Shown one piece after another: positions 55,134 to 63,955 of a stretch of DNA of 64,000 nucleotides. Both the position numbers and the translations under genes were made by a program. Position 1 is the stretch's first letter; the number at the start of each line of letters is the position of its first letter. The notes below the pieces were generated by a model. That model did not search any database. It saw only the letters and a program-made list of their open reading frames with translations, and was not told the origin of the DNA. This DNA is from Planktothrix rubescens CCAP 1459/22 (lineage in GTDB: Bacteria > Cyanobacteriota > Cyanobacteriia > Cyanobacteriales > Microcoleaceae). The stretch covers positions 1 to 64,000 of the forward strand of contig LR882960.1 of assembly GCA_904830895.1 (NCBI GenBank), given 5' to 3'.

Positions 55134-56879
55134 ATGAAAAATACTTGGATTCTGACAACTGGTAGCAGCGATATTCAATTGAATACTGAGAAGCGATGGG
55201 ATCACTTTTATACAAATGCTAAAAGTGAACTCAGTAATTTTCAAGTAAAACCTCAAGAAGTAGATAAGCCTTCTACTGTTGAAAATAAAAGCCAAAAACA
55301 ATATGCTGTTCCTTCTAGGGTTTTAGCTAAAGTATATGGTAAAGATTTAAAACAGCATTATGATAAATTAATTTTTCCTTTATTAGATGGCTTTACTAAA
55401 AAATTACAAGATGATGAGATTAAAATTAATCGGGTGATTATAATTTTAACAGATCAAGATAAAATTTTTCCACCCAACAGTCAGAAGCGAAGTAAGAGAT
55501 CCCCTTATTGGCAAGATACTTGTGAAAATCAAAGCTTTTATGAGGAGTATTTTAAACGTAATGATTGGTTTCAAGATACGGAATTAAGTTTTCTGACCCT
55601 TAAACCTGAACTTAAACCTGAACAACACCAAAAAGGATCAGATGACGAGGAAGGATTAGATAACTGGAATAGTGTACTTGGTTTAGTTGAAACTCTAATT
55701 CAAACAAATATTAGTGTAGAATCCGATGAAATAATTTATTTAAGTCACCAAGCGGGAACTCCTGCTATTTCTTCAGCCTTACAATTTATAAGTTTGAGCA
55801 AATTTAATCAGCAAGTTAAGTTTTTAGTTAGCAATGAATATAAACCTAATGCGGTGGATATTATTGATAGCTCTAACTATTTACGAAAACTGCAAATTGA
55901 AAAAGCTAAAAAGTTAATTCACGATGGTTTACCAGGTACGGCGTTAGTTTTATTAGAAGGGTTAATTCCTAATGAGTCCGATTCTATTAAGAAATTAAAA
56001 GAATTTGTGGACATTTTTAATATTAAAGCAACGGTTGGTAATAAAGAAGATGAATTTAAACCTAAAAACGCAATTGAACGAGTGCGCCGTGCTTTAGATT
56101 TAATTGACATATTCTTTAAGCAAGAAAACTATTTACAGGGGATTACTTTATTAATGGCAGCACAAGAAACATTTTTAAAGGCTGCTATTATTCACTTAGT
56201 TAGTCAAATACCTGACAAAACAGGTAATATTAGTTTTGTTGAGCTATTGACTTGGGATGAGACAGGCTTATATTTTAAATCTAAGACAAGTTTGCTAAAT
56301 TTGCCTGGTTTTAACTTAAATCAAAATGCAAATTTAGATTTAGCATTACATCTTTCTTTCCCTAAACCTATAAGAGACAGAGACATTGATACTAATGATA
56401 AAGATTTCACTAATTTTTTTGGAAGCTATTTATATCAGTCTGATAGAAACTGGCATAATGATTTTACTTTAAATTATATTTGCCATCAGCAAAAACGCAA
56501 GAACGACTTTCAGTATAACTTAATGAATTTTCGATTATTTCTGTGGCTGCAACGTTTGGCTAAAGAAACACTAAATCTTGAAAATTGGGAGTGGAAGTTA
56601 TTAGAATGGTCTTGTGAATATAGCAGAACCCATGATTTAGATTTAAGAAACCAATATGTTCATAATTTGAGAGGTGGAGAAAAAAAAGATATTCTTCGTT
56701 ATCTTATTGATCCAAACAACCAAACTAATATTGACGAAAACCAAAATGTTCAAAAGGTTTATAATCTGAATGTTAAAAAACCATTTATTAAAGCTTTGCA
56801 TTCTCTGGGATTATTAAATGATAACTCTGATGTTAATTTAATTGAACAAAATCTTCAAGACTTAGCTGATCGCTTATAA
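55134..56879 (+). CDS. CARF-HEPN ribonuclease (Csm6/Csx1-like), CRISPR ancillary
   Basis: A 581-residue protein. The N-terminal CARF-like part starts WILTTGSSDIQL and has YLSHQAGTPAISSALQFISL (20 residues), the loop that normally senses cyclic oligoadenylates. The C-terminal helical part has a HEPN catalytic motif Arg505-NQYV-His510. It should be activated by messengers made by Cmr2 and cut RNA nonspecifically. It starts 193 bp after the fused RAMP gene with a GGGAG ribosome site. It is the last gene before a terminator and array 2. Family naming between Csm6 and Csx1 is not decidable by eye. Confidence 0.82.
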   Translation: MKNTWILTTGSSDIQLNTEKRWDHFYTNAKSELSNFQVKPQEVDKPSTVENKSQKQYAVPSRVLAKVYGKDLKQHYDKLIFPLLDGFTKKLQDDEIKINRVIIILTDQDKIFPPNSQKRSKRSPYWQDTCENQSFYEEYFKRNDWFQDTELSFLTLKPELKPEQHQKGSDDEEGLDNWNSVLGLVETLIQTNISVESDEIIYLSHQAGTPAISSALQFISLSKFNQQVKFLVSNEYKPNAVDIIDSSNYLRKLQIEKAKKLIHDGLPGTALVLLEGLIPNESDSIKKLKEFVDIFNIKATVGNKEDEFKPKNAIERVRRALDLIDIFFKQENYLQGITLLMAAQETFLKAAIIHLVSQIPDKTGNISFVELLTWDETGLYFKSKTSLLNLPGFNLNQNANLDLALHLSFPKPIRDRDIDTNDKDFTNFFGSYLYQSDRNWHNDFTLNYICHQQKRKNDFQYNLMNFRLFLWLQRLAKETLNLENWEWKLLEWSCEYSRTHDLDLRNQYVHNLRGGEKKDILRYLIDPNNQTNIDENQNVQKVYNLNVKKPFIKALHSLGLLNDNSDVNLIEQNLQDLADRL

Positions 56880-56901
56880 AACGCCAAACTTAAAATTTAT
56901 C

Positions 56902-56945
56902 AATAAAAAATCCCTGAACTCAAGCTAAGTCAGGGATTTTTTATT
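56902..56945. terminator. Bidirectional terminator after the cmr operon
   Basis: Perfect 16-base arms (AATAAAAAATCCCTGA at 56902-56917, its complement at 56930-56945) with A and T runs on the outsides. It can end the operon from the left and the leftward CRISPR transcript from the right. Confidence 0.9.
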
Positions 56946-56947
56946 AG

Positions 56948-57448
56948 GTTTTTATTGATTTGCCACCCCAATAAAAGGGCAACGATTTTCCTAATCTGGT
57001 TTGTGCTGTCATTACCTGGTTTCCATTAATTCGTCATCCCAATCAAGGGGCGACTACTGATGAACAAAACCAGTACAATATCCAAAATGTTCGTATGTTT
57101 CCATTAATTCGTCACCCCAATAAAAGGGCGACACCCAAGCAAACCGAAAGTGGTTTATCGAGGAATTTGGCAACTGCCTATACCTGTTTCCATTAATTCG
57201 TCACCCCAATAAAAGGGCGACTTGAGGCTTTTGTCCCTATTTTTATTGATGCCTTTGAGTTTCCATTAATTCGCCACCCCAATAAAAGGGCGACTAAAGA
57301 GGTGTCCCTAATGATAAATACGAAGAATCTTAGTTTCCATTAATTCGCCACCCCAATAAAAGGGCGACAAAATTTTACTGACCCCATTATCAATCCTCCA
57401 AAACCTGAGCCAGTTTCCATTAATTCGCCACCCCAATAAAAGGGCGAC
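56948..57448 (-). CRISPR. CRISPR array 2, 7 repeats and 6 spacers
   Basis: The 36-base repeat starts GTTTCCATTAATTCG on the plus strand and ends AATAAAAGGGCGAC. Repeats start at 56948 (degenerate), 57019 (several changes), 57097, 57186, 57259, 57333 and 57413. Spacers are 35, 42, 53, 37, 38 and 44 bases. On the minus strand the repeat begins GTCGCCC and ends TGGAAAC. Degeneration on the left and a conserved flank on the right show the leader is on the right. A G-to-A-type change in the middle (TCGTC versus TCGCC) divides older from younger repeats. It adjoins the cmr operon. Confidence 0.95.
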
Positions 57449-57520
57449 CCCTCCATTTTAAACCCTATATGTCACCGAATGTCCAGACCCAGTTTGCGAG
57501 GCTCAGGAAATCTGACCACT
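57449..57520 (-). promoter_or_regulatory. Leader-side sequence of CRISPR array 2
   Basis: Shares ATTTTAAACCC, TGTCCAGA and GTTTGCGAG with the right flank of array 1 in the same order and spacing. The remaining 120 bases to 57639 are noncoding. Confidence 0.6.
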
Positions 57521-57639
57521 CCAACCCCATGATCACACCCTTTAAAAACCCGTCAAACCCTTTCCCCATCGACTATCGAGCCTCCTAACGATACCATCAA
57601 CATTGTAGCCATTTTACCGCAGCCTCGCAAACCTATCCA

Positions 57640-57831
57640 TCAACGCCTAAAAAATACAATTGCAATTAATATCCCCACTAAAAAAAGGATGATAAAATCC
57701 AACACTTCTGACTTTTCTTTCTTTTCTAAATCCCGTTTAATTCCACACTTGAGACAAACATATTGATCCAATTGATGAGGATTTTGAACAAAAGGACAAT
57801 AGTAACCATTTTTCACACATTCTTCCGACAT
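57640..57831 (-). CDS. Small zinc-ribbon membrane protein
   Basis: A 63-residue protein. Cysteines at about residues 5, 12, 26 and 29 (CLKCG) could bind one metal ion. The C-terminal third is a single membrane helix, FIILFLVGILIAIVFF. It lies upstream of the array leader on the leftward strand. Small membrane proteins of this type are sometimes carried by type III loci, but there is no direct evidence of a link. Confidence 0.5.
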   Translation of the reverse strand: MSEECVKNGYYCPFVQNPHQLDQYVCLKCGIKRDLEKKEKSEVLDFIILFLVGILIAIVFFRR

Positions 57832-58159
57832 TCAAACTTCCTCCCACAATCAAATTCAGGTGATTAATAAGGTTCGTGAATTTAACCCTTTCCTCTCCCG
57901 TCACCAAAGGTTTTAGATATTCCATAATTGGTACAGCCATGTTTGCATTCGGGGAAGTCCTCCAACGTTAAGGTAAAGTCGCGTATAATTCTATTGTTAT
58001 TATGTCTGAGGGTGAGAAAACAGCAAGGGGGTTTTCATACTATTAACGTTTTGAGACGGGAAAATTTACAAGAAAAAAGGTAAAAATGATAAAACAGGTA
58101 ATGGAAAACAGGATTTACAGAATTTATAGGATAGACTCTTAAACTTATGTTTTTTAAAC
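57832..58159. other. Gene-free stretch before the kinase/WYL pseudogene
   Basis: About 330 noncoding bases. A TATAAT box lies at 57984-57989, but I see no good -35. Confidence 0.3.
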
Positions 58160-60266
58160 GATGTTAACCACATTCTGATCGGGGGTTCCCAGTAGCGGTA
58201 AATCAACCTTTGCTCAACATTTAGCCCAGTTAGATCAACGCTATTGTATCGTTTCTACCGATGATGTTCGTCGAGATTTGTTTGGAGATGAAAGTATCCA
58301 GGGAGACTGGAAGCAGATTGAAAATTGAAGTGCTAAACCAGATTAAAAATGCGATCGCTTCAGGAAAACTAATTATATATGACGCTACCAATGTTAAACG
58401 AGCTTGGCGACTGAATTTTTTACAGAAAATAGCCATTACTTTAGAAAAAACATTCAACTTGGATGGGTTGGCATTTAACAACTCCCATAGAAACCTGCAA
58501 ACAGTGGAACCAAAAACCGTCCCCGTCAAGTTCCTAATGCTATCATTGATCAATTTACTCAATTTCTGACTATTTTTCCGGCCCGATATTACAGAAGGAT
58601 TTATTGGTATTCAACAAATTAATATTGCCGAATTATCCTTAACCTTATCCGAAATTCAGGAGATTTTAACAGGGTTCTCTCGTTCTTATCAAACTCGCCA
58701 AAGTCGAACCGCTAACTATACCCTCCATCCCTATTCTCGATTAGTAGATTTTGAACGATTAATTTTTTTAATTTCCCTAATTATCCAATATCCAGGGTTG
58801 GGTGAACTGCACGAAACCGCACCCCATAAACTACAAGAAATTTTTTGATAGAGTTCCTCCCTTTAATACAGAAATCGAAGAAATTTGTGGGGTGATAGCT
58901 TATCTCAATGGAGAAGTGTATAGCCACCCAGACGCAATTCAGAAAGATTTATTATTCCTAGAACAGAATGGGATTTTTTGGGAATCTCAGACTCAAAAGC
59001 TAACTTACAATTAGAATTATTATCAGAAGGAGAAGTTGCTCAATTGAAAACTCAAAACACAGCTTGGCATCGCTATTCTGATTTAGAACCATTTGAACGG
59101 TTAATGAAAGTAATTCGCTATATTGCTCATCATCCTTTTCAAACCCATACAAAACTTGAAACAGATTCAAACTCAAAACGAAAAACTCAAAAAGATTTAA
59201 TCGAAAACCTGCAAACTGAAGCAAATCTGATCGGTCATTCCTTAGATAGTTTACAGCGAGATATAGAAAAAGTTTTAAAACCCTATGGAATTTTACCCCA
59301 GTTTAGTTTAAAACGGGGTATTTATGGGAAACAGGTATTTTTTCTGAGCTTGAATTAAAAAAACTCTATGGATTATTACAGTCTCAAAAGTTCCATTTCG
59401 ATGATCCGGTTGCAGTGGAAATGATACAATTGTTTCAAAACCGAATTGAGTCCAGTCGTTTACTGGAGTTAGAAACCGTTTATCCTACTAGAGTTATTGG
59501 AAATCGAGGAATAGTTAACCCCAATACTTTACCCCCATCCGCCTTATTAAGAAACTTAGAACAGCTAGAAACAGCAATTGTAGAGGGGCAGTTATTAGAA
59601 TTTCAATTTTTTAGAGATAGTGGACGGTTTCCAGGTCAAAACCTAGAAGGTTTTACCGCTTACCCGTTGCAAGTTGTGTTTCATAATATTGCTTGGTATT
59701 TAGGTTATGAAATCCAAGATAAACATCGTCAAGGACTTATCAGCTTTGAACGTTTAGATCGTTTATCCCTCGCTAAAATTAAAGATAAATCTCGTTCTTT
59801 TGAAGAACAGCAAGCCGCTTTAGAAAAACTAACAGATCTTTATAAAGCTAGTGTGGGAATTTACTTAGGAAAAAGTGTAGAAGAACAGCAGAATTTTTTG
59901 AGTGCAGATTTAAAGGAACGGAAATCAATCGAAATTCAAGTAGAACTGTGGATGACGGATCAAATCTTTAAGTTTATTAGTGAAGGAAATCAACGCTTTC
60001 ACCGCAGTCAAATGAAAATGTCTCGTCGTCCTTATAAAATAGCAACAGAAACAGATAAAACTCTATTTTCTCTAAAACCCAGTTCCGACCCAAAATTTCC
60101 TAATCGGTTTCGGGTGACTTTACCCTGTTGGTCATTGGATGATATTGATTTAAAACGTTGGATTTTAGGATTTGGTAGACAGGTGAAAGTTGTTAACCCT
60201 GAGAAATTAATTATATTAATTCAAGAAGAAGCAACAGCGATCGCAGAAAATTACGAAAATCATTAA
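58160..60266 (+). pseudogene. P-loop kinase plus WYL-domain protein, many frameshifts
   Basis: Pieces in different frames line up as one decayed gene. A kinase P-loop VPSSGKSTFAQHL (after removing one G at 58180-58184) is followed by STDDVRRDLFG and IYDATNVKRAW, as in polynucleotide-kinase or zeta-toxin-like enzymes. Next come YQTRQSRTANYTLHPYSRLV, then EICGVIAYLNGEVYSHPDAI, then SLDSLQRDIEKVLKPYGI (a helix-turn-helix-like segment), and finally an intact last part (59415-60266) with the WYL-type LEFQFFRDSG and HNIAWYLGYE. At least six frame changes are needed. The last 283 residues could still be translated as a WYL protein. Confidence 0.7.
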
Positions 60267-60295
60267 AAATCAAAAATGTTTATTTTCCCCTCCCC

Positions 60296-60324
60296 TTGAC
60301 AAATTGGAAACCGCCTCTTATATT
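60296..60324 (+). promoter_or_regulatory. Near-consensus sigma-70 promoter
   Basis: TTGACA at 60296-60301, a 17-base spacer, and TATATT at 60319-60324. The expected start of transcription is about 100 bases before the 60444 gene. A TTTCGGC/GCCGAAA hairpin (60379-60385 and 60394-60400) lies in the leader. Confidence 0.75.
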
Positions 60325-60443
60325 ACAGAGGTAGGTATCAAGCCTAACCGCACAACCCAAATCCCAAACGCCACTTTTTTTCGGCAGGGATAAGCCGAAA
60401 CCCTTCTAAAAAAGGGGACACACTACAAAAGGGGTTGCGGAAG

Positions 60444-60896
60444 ATGAAATATCAACATAGTGATGCTGTTGCGATTGCTCAAGTTCAAAACAGCCTGTTC
60501 GCTCAATATCCAGAACTGCAACAACTGCTCAATACTGGAACTGGTTTCGACTGTCAGATTCAAGTTCTGAATCGTTCTGTGTCCGTGATTGTCCCAACCA
60601 CCGTTGATGCTAACGTCCCGGCGGATACTTCCTTCCATGTTGAACAAACAAAACAGTTCATGGCGGAATTGTTCGGGGGGACAAGTGTGTCTGAACAAGA
60701 AGGATTTTACAAGAGTTCCCAGTGGGGAATGATTCGAGAAAAAAGTGTGGTTGTGCGTTCCTACACCACCACAGCAACGTTAGAGCAACATTTCCCCTTG
60801 TTGCTTTGCTTCGTGCGTTACCTGCAAATTCAATTGCGACAAGAAACCATGGGAGTTGAAATGGATGACAAATTCCTAATGATTCAGTTTACTTAA
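60444..60896 (+). CDS. Conserved-looking hypothetical protein
   Basis: A 150-residue protein from the ATG at 60444, with GCGGAAG as ribosome site; a TTG at 60435 is the alternative start. Strand-helix patterns QIQVLNRSVSVIVPTTVDA and TKQFMAELFGGTSVSEQEGF suggest a compact alpha/beta fold with a FGG turn. It has no signal or membrane segment. It is the first gene behind the strong promoter at 60296 and probably forms an operon with the next two genes. Function unknown. Confidence 0.65.
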   Translation: MKYQHSDAVAIAQVQNSLFAQYPELQQLLNTGTGFDCQIQVLNRSVSVIVPTTVDANVPADTSFHVEQTKQFMAELFGGTSVSEQEGFYKSSQWGMIREKSVVVRSYTTTATLEQHFPLLLCFVRYLQIQLRQETMGVEMDDKFLMIQFT

Positions 60897-60976
60897 ACTG
60901 AATTAAAGGATAGGTTAGTTGAGATCTAGGTTGCAGAATCAGATTTCAATTAACCTAATTTCGATAAAATTAAGGG

Positions 60977-61005
60977 TTGACAAATGCTCTAAATCTGCTA
61001 AGATA
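60977..61005 (+). promoter_or_regulatory. Possible internal promoter
   Basis: TTGACA at 60977-60982 with a TAAGAT box 16 bases further (60999-61004). The 61128 gene starts about 120 bases on. Confidence 0.4.
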
Positions 61006-61127
61006 ATCTCAGTTCAATCAAAACTAAATATCTGGTCATACCTCAAGGTTTTAGGCAATTTTTTTTCCTGAATCGAAGTTCAACTTAGAACTCGGTTTGG
61101 GGCTTAAAAAACTAAAGGGTAGCCAGT

Positions 61128-62354
61128 ATGAACTTCCAAAAACCTGCTTCTCAATCGGTTAACAATTCAGTAAACACCTCTAAAAAGGTTCAAGATTTAC
61201 TCCTTTACATTGAGCAAAGCCCTGAATGTGCTCAATTAGTTGAAGAAGCGAAAAAACCTGCTAAAAACACCCAAAATCAACAACAAAAACAAGGGCTGAT
61301 CGAGAAGTTGTTGGGATTAGTAATTGCTAATTCTCAAGACTTTCATGGTCGTGCCATCGTCTCAGAAAATTTAGCAAAAGATAGCCAATATACAGCCGCT
61401 TTAGTGTCCATCAGCAGCTTGCTCAATGCGACTAGCAACTTTCCCCTGCTCTACTTTGCCTTTAAAGATTTGGGAATCCTTGCAGTTCCGATGACGGCAC
61501 TGGCTAATGCTCTGATTCTCAAATATACCAACGATTCAGCCGTGGCGACATCTGCCCGTAAACCTCACGGCCGCTCTTGGTCAAATTGGGCGATCGCAGC
61601 CATGCTCAGTCTCAACGCCCTCCAATCTATCGTGGCTGGAGTCGGAACAGAATTGCTACTCAATTCATCCGGTTTAAGCCAACTTAAAGCCCAGGAATTA
61701 ATCAAAGAACAAATTAACCGTGTAGAAACCCTCAAACAAATTGATAGCCCTCAATATAAAGATGCTTTAGCACGATGCGAAAGTGGAGAAAAAGAGTTAA
61801 GTCAACTGGATAAAAGTCACCCCCGATGGCAGTCGCTTTTCGTGCAATTGTATGGCACATGGGAACAGCGCGATCGCAACTGGGAAAACGTCCCCTTGGA
61901 ACAATTGCCCTTGTGCCCTCAAGTCGAACGGTTACGCGAAGACGCTTACCAAGCTTATGAAACCGCTAAAGAACAACTGCAACAGTCTCTAGGAGTCCGT
62001 GCCACGATGGGTAATGACTTAGCCTTTCTGCAACAAAAAATGCCTCTGGTTTATACCCAAAACTTCATCCCATCCGGTGAACTGTCCTCTGGACTCGAAG
62101 CATCTCGGTTAGCAATTCTCAGTTTCATCGCTAAATTGACCCAGGGAGACTGGTCAGGATTAGGATTTCCTCTGTTCTTCCTGCTGCTATCGCTGATCAC
62201 CAGTGGTTTCGCCTGTGTGATGACCATTGCCCTAAGCTATCGCCCAGATACCCAAAAATCCTTCAGTGAAGCCGTTCAACTCGAGCGAGATATCTGGTTA
62301 GAAACCCAGCGTCGAGAACTGATGGCTCAACAATACAACGATCTGAATGATTGA
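61128..62354 (+). CDS. Hypothetical membrane protein
   Basis: A 408-residue protein. The N-terminal 85 residues are polar. Hydrophobic segments follow near 100-130 (LYFAFKDLGILAVPMTALAN), 155-175 (WAIAAMLSLNALQSIVAGVG) and 350-370 (FPLFFLLLSLITSGFACVM). Between them is a long charged helical region (about 185-310), likely coiled coil. The layout suggests a membrane-anchored structural or secretion-type protein. It overlaps an in-frame TTG of the next gene by four bases. I do not recognise the family. Confidence 0.6.
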   Translation: MNFQKPASQSVNNSVNTSKKVQDLLLYIEQSPECAQLVEEAKKPAKNTQNQQQKQGLIEKLLGLVIANSQDFHGRAIVSENLAKDSQYTAALVSISSLLNATSNFPLLYFAFKDLGILAVPMTALANALILKYTNDSAVATSARKPHGRSWSNWAIAAMLSLNALQSIVAGVGTELLLNSSGLSQLKAQELIKEQINRVETLKQIDSPQYKDALARCESGEKELSQLDKSHPRWQSLFVQLYGTWEQRDRNWENVPLEQLPLCPQVERLREDAYQAYETAKEQLQQSLGVRATMGNDLAFLQQKMPLVYTQNFIPSGELSSGLEASRLAILSFIAKLTQGDWSGLGFPLFFLLLSLITSGFACVMTIALSYRPDTQKSFSEAVQLERDIWLETQRRELMAQQYNDLND

Positions 62355-62413
62355 TTAAATCTCTCCCCGACGTCAATTCCCTCACCCACTCAGCAACCCT
62401 TGGAGATTCAACC

Positions 62414-63181
62414 ATGAACGGACTACACTCAACTTCCCTCAATGGTATCGCTCACATTCCTAACTCCACACCATCCTCACTCATTCCTCTACCAACAAAT
62501 CAAGGGGAGGAAAAGTTAGCTTACCAGATGCGGTTATTAAGTCTATGGATCAGTAAAGTGAAGCAGACCGGACGAATTGACTACCCTGAGTTAGTTCAAC
62601 ACCTTGATCAAGTCCATGAAGTAGAAAATGCACCGGATGGGGCGGTGTTGATGCCGCAGCAGTGCGATGGTCTGGTGCAAAACCTGAAACGGGCACAAAG
62701 CGATATTCGGGAAGCTGCTGAAGCGATTCAGTTTCACCTTAATGAATTGGCAGGTGCTTTAAAAAATGGTACTTTAAGCAATACACAAGAACAAGAGTTG
62801 CGATCGCTGATTCGAGAAAAAACCCAACAGTTTCTACAAGGCGTGGAATACCTGCTCGATGTTACTCAACATCATGTCTATCAACCTTCCCAACCCTGGA
62901 AAAAGTGGATGCGCCGCACAGAAGACACTGAAGCCGAAACAGTCCGTAAATGGATGAATGACCTCAACTACATTCGTCAGTACATCGCACAGCAGGCTCA
63001 AGTTGGGGTTTTAGCTGGAAACTGTCAAGCGGGGAATTCCAAAACTCCTGACTTCCGGCGACTCCACAAATACTTGGAAACTGCACCCGGTTTAGGAGAT
63101 TTGTTGGGTAACTTTGTACAACGGGAGTTAAACCATAAAGTTGCGGGGGGTGGTAAGTTTGCAATTCCTAAAGGGTACTAA
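62414..63181 (+). CDS. Hypothetical helical protein
   Basis: A 255-residue protein from the ATG at 62414, preceded by TTGGAGATTCAACC with a good GGAG. A TTG at 62351 would add 21 residues and overlap the previous gene. It is helix-rich with a charged middle (LRSLIREKTQQFLQGVEYLL) and a glycine-rich end (KVAGGGKFAIPKG). No membrane segment. It is probably the third gene of the 60444-63181 operon. Confidence 0.6.
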   Translation: MNGLHSTSLNGIAHIPNSTPSSLIPLPTNQGEEKLAYQMRLLSLWISKVKQTGRIDYPELVQHLDQVHEVENAPDGAVLMPQQCDGLVQNLKRAQSDIREAAEAIQFHLNELAGALKNGTLSNTQEQELRSLIREKTQQFLQGVEYLLDVTQHHVYQPSQPWKKWMRRTEDTEAETVRKWMNDLNYIRQYIAQQAQVGVLAGNCQAGNSKTPDFRRLHKYLETAPGLGDLLGNFVQRELNHKVAGGGKFAIPKGY

Positions 63182-63216
63182 GTAGCTGATTAAAAGTTAA
63201 GTTAACTGTGGAGATT

Positions 63217-63256
63217 AGGCAATGGGCAATAGGCAATAGGCAATAGGCAATAGGCA
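63217..63256. repeat. Heptamer tandem repeat (AGGCAAT)
   Basis: Five to six AGGCAAT units in a row, one with a GGGCAAT variant. This type of short tandem heptamer is common between genes in filamentous cyanobacteria. Confidence 0.75.
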
Positions 63257-63283
63257 GACGTAAAGATTAAATAGGAGAAAATT

Positions 63284-63733
63284 ATGACTCAATCTATGGA
63301 TAATCTAAAAAATGGTGAACGGCTTTCTACAGAAAAGTTTAAAGCTGAATATGCCGAAGGACGGCGAGATTTTAGCTATACAAATTTGACTGGAATTAAT
63401 TTGCAGGGGATGAATTTATGCGAGATTGACTTACGCTATGCAGTTCTATACAAAGCTAATTTGCAAGGTGCAAATTTAAGCCAAGCCGACTTGGAACGCG
63501 CGAATCTCAGCTATGCTAACCTCAGTGATGCTAATCTGAGTTGGGCAAATTTGAGTGGCACAAATCTGGCCCATACAAAGTTATGGCATACTAACCTCAG
63601 TTGGGCTGATTTGGATGCAGCTAATCCTGAACACGCTCAATTAAAGTTAACAACAATTACAGCAGTACGTCTTCCTTGGGGTGTCTACATTATCAGTCAT
63701 AAAAAAGCGAAAAAGGAATTTAACGAGAATTAA
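63284..63733 (+). CDS. Pentapeptide-repeat protein
   Basis: A 149-residue protein with about fourteen A(D/N)LXX-type pentapeptides from residue 30 (for example ANLQGANLSQADLERANLSY, 20 residues). These fold into a square right-handed beta-helix. The N terminus is polar and the last 30 residues are a basic tail (HKKAKKEF). No signal peptide. Family roles range from gyrase protection to structural; nothing here tells which. Confidence 0.85.
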   Translation: MTQSMDNLKNGERLSTEKFKAEYAEGRRDFSYTNLTGINLQGMNLCEIDLRYAVLYKANLQGANLSQADLERANLSYANLSDANLSWANLSGTNLAHTKLWHTNLSWADLDAANPEHAQLKLTTITAVRLPWGVYIISHKKAKKEFNEN

Positions 63734-63741
63734 AACATAAA

Positions 63742-63766
63742 AACTCTCCCCATTTTGGGGAGGGTT
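63742..63766. terminator. Hairpin after the pentapeptide gene
   Basis: CTCCCC (63746-63751) pairs with GGGGAG (63757-63762), extended outward by a wobble and three more pairs (AAC/GTT). No T run follows, so it is a weaker terminator candidate. Confidence 0.5.
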
Positions 63767-63819
63767 AAGCTATTACCCATTTACACTAAACTTGATAACT
63801 TAATAACAGCTTAACAGTC

Positions 63820-63955
63820 ATTAACTGTCATCCTGAACGCTGAACAGTTTAACTATTATTAACAGTCATTAACTGTCATCCTGAACGAAGTGAAGGATCT
63901 CTATGGGGTCTGGAGGAATAGTCCCCTGTAGAGACGTGCCATGGCGCGTCTCTAC
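63820..63955. repeat. Field of dispersed repeats at the window end
   Basis: Two AACTGTCATCCTGAACG units (around 63825 and 63869), the second continuing into the GAAGTGAAGGATCTC form that also occurs inside drmMI. A near-palindrome follows at 63928-63955 (GTAGAGACGTGCC facing GGCGCGTCTCTAC). The rest of 63734-64000 has no gene. Confidence 0.75.

Noticed and set aside
54918-55301. Minus-strand frame of 127 codons
   Set aside because: Mostly antisense to the start of the CARF-HEPN gene and contains no motif.
49182-57448. Search for cas1, cas2, cas6 and a reverse transcriptase near the type III locus
   Set aside because: No frame in the window shows their motifs.
63217-63256. AGGCAAT heptamers as a coding or regulatory element
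   Set aside because: Ordinary intergenic short tandem repeat; no sign of function.
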